A stretch of 64,000 bases of DNA from Ketobacter sp036337295 (GTDB taxonomy: Bacteria; Pseudomonadota; Gammaproteobacteria; Pseudomonadales; Ketobacteraceae): NCBI GenBank assembly GCA_036337295.1, contig JAYZEN010000003.1, positions 248,001-312,000 on the forward strand. Direction: 5' to 3'. Shown here in pieces: positions 1-6,616 of the stretch. Made by a program: the position numbers and the translations under genes. The notes beneath the pieces were generated by a model, which made no database searches, was not told the origin of the DNA, and saw only the letters and a program-made list of their open reading frames with translations. Each line of letters opens with the position of its first letter. The first letter of the stretch is position 1.

Positions 1-671
1 CCCAATCCATCTACCACCGCAGCAACCTGGGCTTTACCTTAAGCAGCGTGGGCGTGCAGGCCCGGGGCCGCACCACCGTCTTGAAACTGAATTACCGCAA
101 CACCCGCCAGATCCTGCAGTTCGCCTATGAATTCGCCCAACACTACCTGCAGGAACACGCCAGCGACGAAGACCACCTACCCCTGATCAAACCCGAGAGC
201 GGCGGCGTCAACGGCGCCCTGCCCATCGTGCGTGAATTCAGCAACCCCGACGACGAAGCCCGCTTCATCGCCCGCTGCATTACCAAATGGCACCAGGACG
301 GCTGCGAACTGCGAGACATTGCCGTAGTGTACCGCTCCGCCTGGATCGGCGCACGGGTGGCCCACGCGCTGGACCACGCCGGCATCCCCTATTTGCTCAC
401 CCACGACAAAGCCGCCAAAGCCCAGTACGACCCACTCAAACCACGGGTGTCGCTGCTCACCATGCACAGCAGCAAAGGGCTGGAGTTCAACCGCGTGATC
501 ATTGCCGGTGTGGGGGAAGGCTGCAGCGAAGACGACCAGGCCACCGAAGTCCGATTACTGTATATCGCCATGACCCGGGCCATGCAGAATTTGCTGATCA
601 CCAGTTGTAAGGCCGGGTATTTTTCGGAGCAATTGGCGGCGGTGGAGGGACGGTTGTTGGGGGTTGGGTGA
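1..671 (+). CDS. UvrD/Rep/PcrA-type superfamily 1 DNA helicase, C-terminal part (5' end outside window)
   Basis: This is the C-terminal end of an ATP-dependent 3'-5' DNA helicase; the reading frame is open from base 3, so the gene starts upstream of the window. Visible are the LNYRNT segment (helicase motif IV region), TMHSSKGLEF (motif V) and RLLYIAMTRA (motif VI with its arginine finger), in the order of the UvrD_C domain. The tail after motif VI is short, with none of the long C-terminal extension of UvrD or RecB. The N-terminal Walker A half cannot be seen, so UvrD, Rep and stand-alone DNA helicase II-like enzymes cannot be separated. The next gene is 141 bases downstream and of lower GC content. 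Confidence 0.85.
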   Translation, partial: QSIYHRSNLGFTLSSVGVQARGRTTVLKLNYRNTRQILQFAYEFAQHYLQEHASDEDHLPLIKPESGGVNGALPIVREFSNPDDEARFIARCITKWHQDGCELRDIAVVYRSAWIGARVAHALDHAGIPYLLTHDKAAKAQYDPLKPRVSLLTMHSSKGLEFNRVIIAGVGEGCSEDDQATEVRLLYIAMTRAMQNLLITSCKAGYFSEQLAAVEGRLLGVG

Positions 672-812
672 GGGTTTTGGGGAGAAACACGACTCGGCAG
701 GGTAATCGCATTAAAGTTCAGTAATCTTGCTATTTCCCAGCTATTCACTATTGGGCATAATAAATTTAAATACAAAGGGGCGTTCCGAGGTTTCGCTCGG
801 ATTGGGGTAGGA

Positions 813-2261
813 ATGACTGATAATTATAAGGACCAAGCTGCACGTCTTAGCGAACTTGAATATCGACTCCTGGTGATTGAACGACAGCACCCAGAATTTT
901 TCTCCAAGTATTCCTCCTTAGTGCGAAGCCAGGAAGAACTCGAACATAAGGTCATTGAACAAGAACATCGATTTTTAGCGATCTGGTATAACTTTTTCCG
1001 CACTTTTCGGGGAGGTCAGAACGGTAAGCGATGGCCCGCATTGAAAGCTGTTCTTCAGAGCTTGGTGCCTGGCCGTGTGGCAGTGATTGTCACAAGTGGG
1101 ACACTGATCGGATTTTTTACACTCTTATTAATGTTCCAGAATAACAAGTTGCTTGCTAGTCAAAACTATTGGCTTCAACGTCAAATCAATGTTCAAGCCG
1201 AATCAGACAGGCAGGTCCAATTGGCTCAAATTATTGAAAAGCTGTATGAGCCATCGGCAGAACCGAATCAGCTTTTGAAATCGTATTCTGAATGCGCTTT
1301 AGGTATACAGGATGAACTTACTCTGCTGGAGACCTGCGGGAGAAAGCCGAAACTAAAGGCAAAATTCAGAGATGTATCGAGAACTCAAGCGCTAAAGGCA
1401 TATTTGTCTATACAATATGATCCACTGAAGAAAGCGGAGATTGAATCGATCAGTTTACTTGATTCCGCCAGAAGCCTATGGCCTGAGGTCATCAGATTGA
1501 AAAGTTTCATTACAAAAGCAGAGCTTGGTATATCTAAAGTAAGTGTAAGCTCTGAAACAAGCAGCTGCGATCCACCAACTGTAGCTGAGTTACCTCAAGC
1601 TATTTTAAATGGGGTGCATTTACCCAGCACCTGCTTGAAGAATGCTAACTTGGATTCGGTAAACTTAGATGATGCCTTCTTAGCAGGCACCAATTTGGAT
1701 AAAGCTAATCTGCTAAACTCAAGTTTGAATGGGGCCAATTTGACTACCGCATCGCTAATAGGAGCAACTCTGGAAATGGCCGATATGAACAATACAAATC
1801 TGATCCGTGCAAATTTAACTAGTTCAAGAATGGCTGCAGCAATCTTAGATGGTGCAAGTTTAGACGGGGCAATATTGAATAATGCCAATATGGAAAACGC
1901 TAGTCTAAATAAGGCGCGCCTCTGGAAAGCAGAACTAAAGGATGTCAGCATAGATTATTCTTCCCTGATCAAAGCTGATCTTAGGGATTCAAACCTAACT
2001 TATGCTACTCTTAGCCATTCGAATCTGAGTCATGCTTCATTGATAGGTGCAAACCTATATGGTGCTTTTTTGTATAGAGCAGACCTAAACAACGCAAACT
2101 TAAGTGGTGCAAACTTAAGTGGTGCAAATTTGAAATGGGCGAAATTTTGGAACGCTGATTTACAATCTACAAAGTTAAATGGTGCAAAGAATTTCACATG
2201 CACACAGCTTAAATCGGCACGTAACTGGGAAGAATCGACGCATGACCTTGAGTGCGAATAA
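813..2261 (+). CDS. Membrane-anchored pentapeptide-repeat protein (paralogue of 11480-12685)
   Basis: Protein of 482 residues. The N-terminal ~85 residues are charged and probably helical (EEL, EQEHRF segments), followed by one hydrophobic segment at about residues 88-108. A linker leads to ~40 pentapeptide repeats of the A(D/N)LxX type at about 265-465, which should form a right-handed quadrilateral beta-helix. Arg/Lys residues just before the membrane segment predict a cytoplasmic N-terminus and a periplasmic repeat domain. The C-terminal cap (F-x-C-x-Q-L-K, then W and a final C) recurs in the paralogue at 11480-12685, as do the EQEHRF and ALKAVL-x-SL-x-PGR stretches before the membrane. 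The gene is AT-rich compared with the helicase before it. A purine-rich GGGGTAGGA abuts the ATG. Function unknown. Confidence 0.8.
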   Translation: MTDNYKDQAARLSELEYRLLVIERQHPEFFSKYSSLVRSQEELEHKVIEQEHRFLAIWYNFFRTFRGGQNGKRWPALKAVLQSLVPGRVAVIVTSGTLIGFFTLLLMFQNNKLLASQNYWLQRQINVQAESDRQVQLAQIIEKLYEPSAEPNQLLKSYSECALGIQDELTLLETCGRKPKLKAKFRDVSRTQALKAYLSIQYDPLKKAEIESISLLDSARSLWPEVIRLKSFITKAELGISKVSVSSETSSCDPPTVAELPQAILNGVHLPSTCLKNANLDSVNLDDAFLAGTNLDKANLLNSSLNGANLTTASLIGATLEMADMNNTNLIRANLTSSRMAAAILDGASLDGAILNNANMENASLNKARLWKAELKDVSIDYSSLIKADLRDSNLTYATLSHSNLSHASLIGANLYGAFLYRADLNNANLSGANLSGANLKWAKFWNADLQSTKLNGAKNFTCTQLKSARNWEESTHDLECE

Positions 2262-2512
2262 TATGTGGCAAGCATGGAACGATCACATACTTTTTACTAA
2301 TTCAAGCCCAATTTTCCACATCCTCTTGAAATAGAAAGACGACCGAACCTTAAAGCAAGGTGGCATAGCTCGTAAAGCACTAGGTTTAGTTGTAGCTAAA
2401 CGATTAAAGCTATCGCTATTCCAGATAGGTTTTGAGTAAGTTGCGGTAATACACCATATTAGAAATATTCACTTACTTGTACCACTCTTGAGGTTTTGAA
2501 CGAAAACCAGGA
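2262..2512. other. Intergenic, AT-rich, no recognised element
   Basis: This 251-base gap lies between the convergent ends of the pentapeptide gene and the DUF4276 gene. I see no credible coding frame, hairpin with a T-run, or repeat in it. Confidence 0.5.
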
Positions 2513-3109
2513 TTATCTTGCTACCTCCATTGAAGCTATCCACGCGTCAAAGCCATTGCACATTTCACGAATCTTAGCGATACCAATTTCGGAGGCAATG
2601 TTGGGGCCGTGTGTCGTCTTTAGATACCCTGTTCTTTGCCCGAGTCTTTTTGAAGGTGCCGTTTCAGTAGAGTTATTTATGGCTTCAGGATCATAGTTGA
2701 ACTCCCTTAGGATTTCAGCAGCCCAATCTTTGATTCCAGTTTCATTTAAAATATTTTCCATGCTAGTAGGACAGGAAAATAATAAGCCCTCATATTCATA
2801 CATCTGCACATAAGGTATCAGCTTAGGCTTAACACCTTCATGAGCCGTAGCCAATATCTTGGCTTCTAAGCTATCTTTGGTTTCATTGGCATCTTTGTTT
2901 CTAAATCCGTAAAAGTCATACAGAGTTGTGACATAGTCAAAACTGTTAGCCATCTTCTTTAGTTCACTTTTGACTTTATCTATATTTACACCTCCTCCCA
3001 TTGAAATTGGGGTGACATAAATATTTTTTGCTGACAAATATGGATACAAGACTGCTTTTACGAAACGTTCCTCTGTTAAACCCTCAACTGAAATTCCAAT
3101 CCTTACCAT
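2513..3109 (-). CDS. DUF4276 family protein (TOPRIM-like, ATPase partner)
   Basis: About 198 residues from the ATG at 3109. This start is preferred to one 33 bases further upstream because the ATG overlaps the stop of the ATPase gene (start 3109-3107, stop 3105-3103), which suggests translational coupling. The N-terminus IGISVEGLTEERF is the typical DUF4276 opening, with the acidic residue of a TOPRIM-like fold; a second acidic site lies in TTLYDFYGF. DUF4276 proteins are commonly paired with AAA15/OLD-type ATPases, in the way TOPRIM effector AriB is paired with AriA in the PARIS anti-phage system; that AriB is DUF4435, so this is an analogy. A nuclease effector role is inferred. Confidence 0.75.
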   Translation of the reverse strand: MVRIGISVEGLTEERFVKAVLYPYLSAKNIYVTPISMGGGVNIDKVKSELKKMANSFDYVTTLYDFYGFRNKDANETKDSLEAKILATAHEGVKPKLIPYVQMYEYEGLLFSCPTSMENILNETGIKDWAAEILREFNYDPEAINNSTETAPSKRLGQRTGYLKTTHGPNIASEIGIAKIREMCNGFDAWIASMEVAR

Positions 3110-4221
3110 TCTGGACGCCCTCCAATGAGGTTTTTCGTCCAAATATCTCCCATGCTATATTCTTCTAGCCATTCTTTTAGCTCATCCTCTTTAACCCGTT
3201 TGAAGACTGACGCACCATCCACCTGATCTACAACAATAAAATCTTTTGCCTCAAACTGATTTGCAAACGTAACTGATTGTGTAGAGCATATAACCTGATT
3301 TTTTTTAGAAGTGGCTTTCACTATCTCCGCTAAAATCTCTAATGCTGCCGGATGCAAGCCCAGCTCTGGCTCATCCAGAACAATGGATTTAGGTCGAAGA
3401 GACTCAGGTTGTAAGAACAAAGTTGCCATACAAATGAAACGCGCTGTTCCATCCGACAACTGGTTGGCAGAAAATGGATCATCATGATCACGATGCAGCC
3501 ATTTTAGCAAGACTTTTTCTTGTCCTTCACTTCCTCTTGGTTCTAAATAAAAGTCATGAAAATAGGGAGCAACTGTCTTAACTGCTTCAACTATATCAGT
3601 ATAGGATTTTGTAAAAGATTCTCTCTTTCCATGTTTCAAACGATATAAGAAAGATGAAAGATTGCTTGCGTTTGAATATAAATAGTCAGATGAACTTAGA
3701 TCTGAAGCCTGCTTAAATCCTGCTGTTTGCCCAGTATCATGAAAATGATACACACGGCAGTCTTCCATATATTCACGAGTATAACGCTTTACTGGAGTAC
3801 TGTCCGCTTCCGTTCCTGGAAGCATTCCACTTTCACCCTTTGCTCCCTTTACTTGGAATTTTCTAGGTGACGTTTTAATCGTGCAATACTCTTTCTTAAA
3901 AACTAATGTGTCGTCATTAGCTCCATGCTCAAAAACCACATGATAACCATTGATTCCCACATCAACATCAATGAGAATTTCGGGTGTCTTCTTTGACCCA
4001 AAATGAAAAAATGTATTAGCAAAACCCTGTTTCTCTACATAATTCTGGAGCTTGCCTTCAGAAAGATTTCGCAAGAATGTGAATAAGGAAATAAAATTCG
4101 ATTTGCCAGATCCATTTGCACCAATGAGAATGTTGATTGGTTCCATGTTTAAGTCTAAATCTTTGATTGACTTAAAACCCTGAATCCGCACATGCTCTAA
4201 ATGTATGTTATTTTCTGACAT
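3103..4221 (-). CDS. AAA15/OLD-type ABC-like ATPase
   Basis: A 372-residue P-loop ATPase of the SMC/RecF/ABC-like class. It has IQGFKSIKDL at the N-terminus, Walker A GANGSGKS at residues 34-41, the ABC signature LSDGT near residue 256, and Walker B VLDEPELGLHP near residue 283, where E284 would be catalytic. No TOPRIM domain is fused; the next gene (DUF4276) probably supplies the effector. It starts 16 bases after the Phd/YefM antitoxin gene and overlaps the DUF4276 gene, so the three form one operon. By family precedent (OLD, PARIS AriA, RloA-like proteins) it could sense phage or DNA damage and release or activate its partner; this role is inferred. Confidence 0.85.
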   Translation of the reverse strand: MSENNIHLEHVRIQGFKSIKDLDLNMEPINILIGANGSGKSNFISLFTFLRNLSEGKLQNYVEKQGFANTFFHFGSKKTPEILIDVDVGINGYHVVFEHGANDDTLVFKKEYCTIKTSPRKFQVKGAKGESGMLPGTEADSTPVKRYTREYMEDCRVYHFHDTGQTAGFKQASDLSSSDYLYSNASNLSSFLYRLKHGKRESFTKSYTDIVEAVKTVAPYFHDFYLEPRGSEGQEKVLLKWLHRDHDDPFSANQLSDGTARFICMATLFLQPESLRPKSIVLDEPELGLHPAALEILAEIVKATSKKNQVICSTQSVTFANQFEAKDFIVVDQVDGASVFKRVKEDELKEWLEEYSMGDIWTKNLIGGRPEW

Positions 4222-4237
4222 TTAACCCCAAACCCTT

Positions 4238-4483
4238 TTATGCGAGATTGTTTTCACCATTTGCTACTTGGCGATATTGTAATGCAACCTGACAAGTATC
4301 GCTCTCATTTAAAGATACCTTCGATGCTAATGACTTTAGCTCTAAATAGTCTTTTTCTGACATAACAACAGCAATAGGCTTTCCATTGCGAGTTATACCT
4401 ATGGGTTCTCGCTGAGATTTAACCAGAAGTTCACCAAACTCTCTTTTTGCATCCGTAGAGCTGTAATAGTCCATAGCTGTCAC
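4238..4483 (-). CDS. Phd/YefM family antitoxin
   Basis: About 78-81 residues. The start is GTG at 4483, or more conventionally the ATG at 4474 (MDYYSSTDAKREF). The body (REFGELL, PIGITRNGKPIAVVMSEKDYLEL) is a typical Phd/YefM DNA-binding antitoxin domain, followed by a short C-terminal tail that normally contacts a toxin. No RelE, YoeB, Doc or PIN toxin gene is next to it; the downstream partner is an ATPase. Phd-type proteins repress their own operon, and three near-identical octamers sit just upstream (4487-4512). It may therefore be the transcriptional regulator of the ATPase/DUF4276 pair rather than a classical antitoxin. Confidence 0.8.
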   Translation of the reverse strand: MTAMDYYSSTDAKREFGELLVKSQREPIGITRNGKPIAVVMSEKDYLELKSLASKVSLNESDTCQVALQYRQVANGENNLA

Positions 4484-4486
4484 ATC

Positions 4487-4512
4487 TTAATTAAGTTGAT
4501 CAATTTGATTAA
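4487..4512. promoter_or_regulatory. Three tandem TTRATYAA octamers, candidate Phd-type operator
   Basis: The octamers TTAATTAA (4487-4494), TTGATCAA (4496-4503) and TTGATTAA (4505-4512) repeat every 9 bases just upstream of the antitoxin start. The first two are perfect palindromes. Arrays of short palindromes are the usual autoregulatory operators of Phd/YefM operons. The assignment rests on position and pattern only. Confidence 0.5.
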
Positions 4513-4635
4513 TATATCATGAGTTCCGGTTCTACAAGAAGATCCTGTAATCTTGGATGCATGAACTGAAACTCACCTATATAGACGAGTCCGGCCGAGA
4601 TTCGCGTCAAAAGCTCCACTTCGGTCATAAATTAT

Positions 4636-4762
4636 TCAGTCATGCAGTTCTACTGAAGTGTATAGCGATTCCACTACTCCTTGGGGTATTGATGGTGCAT
4701 TAGCCGCTGACCCTCCGCTTATTTCCACTTTGATCAGCTGGTTCTGGCAAATGGAAATATGA
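4636..4762 (-). pseudogene. Rhs core fragment (relic)
   Basis: Positions ~4710-4748 match 7747-7785 of the intact rhs gene almost exactly, including an identical run of about 27 bases (4722-4748), in the same orientation. In frame it reads QNQLIKVE-x-SGGSAA, as in the intact Rhs (around residue 1205), then diverges into about 20 unrelated codons ending in a stop at 4636-4638. A stop lies a few codons upstream, so it cannot be expressed as an Rhs. It looks like a leftover of an earlier rhs copy or displaced C-terminal tip. Confidence 0.7.
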
Positions 4763-4781
4763 AATTAAACGAATCTGGTAA

Positions 4782-5336
4782 TCATGTTGACCCAACCTCT
4801 AGTCGTTGGGTCAATTTATCCAGCGCAGCACTTAATTCATTCATCTTATCTTTGATTTCTTTGTTAACGTTCTGGCATCGGGTCATTTTGTCGTGAGCCT
4901 CTTGCCGCTTCGTTTCGTCTCTTTCTAGTTCTCGTATTTCCCGGTAACGATCAATTAGGTGTTGATACCACTCCCGGTCACTGGCTAGTATTTGTATTCG
5001 CGCCGTGTAAGAACTGATTTGCAACATGATTTCTTGACGCTGCATTTGCTGAAGTAGCGCCTGCTCCTGCTCTCGCTGAGCAGCAACCGTGTGCTTTAGA
5101 GAACGTGATTGTAGAATCACGGCATACACTGCAACCAAAACCGTAAACGTGGAAATCAACCCCACAAAGATATTCAAAGAATCCCCAAGCTCAGCAGCAC
5201 TTGTTGGAAACTTGATATGCTTGAGATATGGTGCTAACCAATCTGATTTCAGCGCCCCCACCAGAAACGCCAACATGACCACCCAAACACAAAAAGCCAC
5301 CAGCAAGGTGGCTAAACCTTTAAATATCGACTTCAT
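4782..5336 (-). CDS. Small membrane protein with two TM segments and a charged coiled-coil tail
   Basis: A 184-residue protein that I do not recognise. Two hydrophobic segments are visible, at about residues 7-28 and 54-76, followed by a long Glu/Gln/Lys/Arg-rich helical tail (about 78-175) likely to be a cytoplasmic coiled coil. AAAGGAA lies seven bases before the ATG. It stands between the Rhs immunity gene and an rhs relic, on the same strand as both and AT-rich like the immunity gene. That position is typical of orphan immunity genes left behind by displaced rhs tips, which is a hypothesis only. Confidence 0.6.
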   Translation of the reverse strand: MKSIFKGLATLLVAFCVWVVMLAFLVGALKSDWLAPYLKHIKFPTSAAELGDSLNIFVGLISTFTVLVAVYAVILQSRSLKHTVAAQREQEQALLQQMQRQEIMLQISSYTARIQILASDREWYQHLIDRYREIRELERDETKRQEAHDKMTRCQNVNKEIKDKMNELSAALDKLTQRLEVGST

Positions 5337-5485
5337 CAGATTCCTTTCTCTATCGATCTTTCGTTATAGGGTTCCTAATGAATCCCCCAAGAATGACCCA
5401 TACACTATCCATGCAGTATTTTTTAATACTTGATAAAAATCACGATCAATCGCAATGACATCACATCCAATATTCACAGAGCAAT

Positions 5486-6592
5486 TTATCTCACTACAGG
5501 CATCCCACTATAGAAACTAACCAATTCATCCGCCAAATAGTAAAAATAATGTGGCGCTTTTATAGATTTAATCCATCTGTATGGCACAGATGATTCGCCA
5601 TAGTAAGCACCTGCTAATTGCCCATAAATTGCACCAATGGTATCAGCATCACCGGCAAGGTTAACTGCTCGAATCATTCCTTCCTCAAATGAGTCTGTGG
5701 TACCGAATGCCCAAAGAGCCGCTTCCAAGCTATCAATAACATAGCCAGTAGATTTGATTTCCGCGCGCTTCTTAGCAATAAAATTACTTTTCAATAGATC
5801 AACAAGCGTTGGAGACAAAGGATGGTAGTTCCAGTAATTCTTAACTGGTTCATAAATCCCGCTAAGCAGAACATCCTTTCTCTCACCAAACAATGCGCCC
5901 AGAATTAACGCTGAAAAATAACGACAGGAATCGATGGCAACCTGATTCCCATGTGTAGTTTTCGAACTAAGGCCCGCATTTGGAATAGCTTCAGAAGGAA
6001 GTGAAGCGAAGAATAGAGGAACCGGTGCTAATCGCATAAGCGAACCATTGCCAGCCGAATATTCGTCCTCTGGTCCGGAAAACACGTCTCCCGTCTTCTC
6101 AAAATTTTTTATCGCAGACGCAGTCGTGTTCCCAATATCAAAGCAACGACCGTTAGAACTGAACAAACCGTCCCTATACCATTTTTGGTACAGCTCCATC
6201 TGGTTCTGTGGATCAAATGCTTTCTTGTCTAGTAGGCTATATGCTAAACATAGAGCCATACTTGTATCATCAGTCCACTCACCTTTCTTTAGATTAAATA
6301 CTCCACCACCTGTAATTTCAACGTGAGACTCTTTTTCAACCCGGCTTTTAAATTCCAAGGTGGTTCCAAGCGCGTCACCAATTGCCAATCCTAACAAACA
6401 ACCTCGATAACGGTCGGCTAGAATTGAGCTGTTCTTACCTAGTGATGACTGAAAATCTCTTAGCTCCTTCGAGCTGCCTGCCTTAGCTTCATTTGCTGCC
6501 CTAAACTCGAAGTACCTCAGTAACCACTCATTCTTGGTTGCGTAACCTTCACAGTATTTCTCTGACAGGGGGGGTAAGTTTATTTTTTGCAT
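5486..6592 (-). CDS. ADP-ribosylglycohydrolase (ARH/DraG family), probable immunity protein to the Rhs ART toxin
   Basis: A 368-residue protein. The ARH domain starts at about residue 60 (RYRGCLLGLAIGDALG) and carries both metal-binding signatures of DraG/ARH enzymes: W-TDDT at 106-110 and GDADTIGA from 313. These coordinate two Mg ions and cleave ADP-ribose from arginine. Residues 1-59 are an N-terminal extension. In the Tri1 immunity protein of the T6SS toxin Tre1, a comparable extension plugs the toxin active site while the ARH domain reverses the modification. The gene starts 24 bases after the stop of an rhs gene whose tip is an ADP-ribosyltransferase, so its job as cognate immunity is strongly suggested by context. 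AT-rich, as rhs immunity genes usually are. Confidence 0.88.
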   Translation of the reverse strand: MQKINLPPLSEKYCEGYATKNEWLLRYFEFRAANEAKAGSSKELRDFQSSLGKNSSILADRYRGCLLGLAIGDALGTTLEFKSRVEKESHVEITGGGVFNLKKGEWTDDTSMALCLAYSLLDKKAFDPQNQMELYQKWYRDGLFSSNGRCFDIGNTTASAIKNFEKTGDVFSGPEDEYSAGNGSLMRLAPVPLFFASLPSEAIPNAGLSSKTTHGNQVAIDSCRYFSALILGALFGERKDVLLSGIYEPVKNYWNYHPLSPTLVDLLKSNFIAKKRAEIKSTGYVIDSLEAALWAFGTTDSFEEGMIRAVNLAGDADTIGAIYGQLAGAYYGESSVPYRWIKSIKAPHYFYYLADELVSFYSGMPVVR

Positions 6593-6616
6593 ACGTTTAA
6601 CAACTTCTCGCCTTAA

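Noticed and set aside
4238..4483. A complete toxin-antitoxin pair
   Set aside because: No toxin gene (RelE, Doc, PIN or similar) is on either side; only the antitoxin is present.
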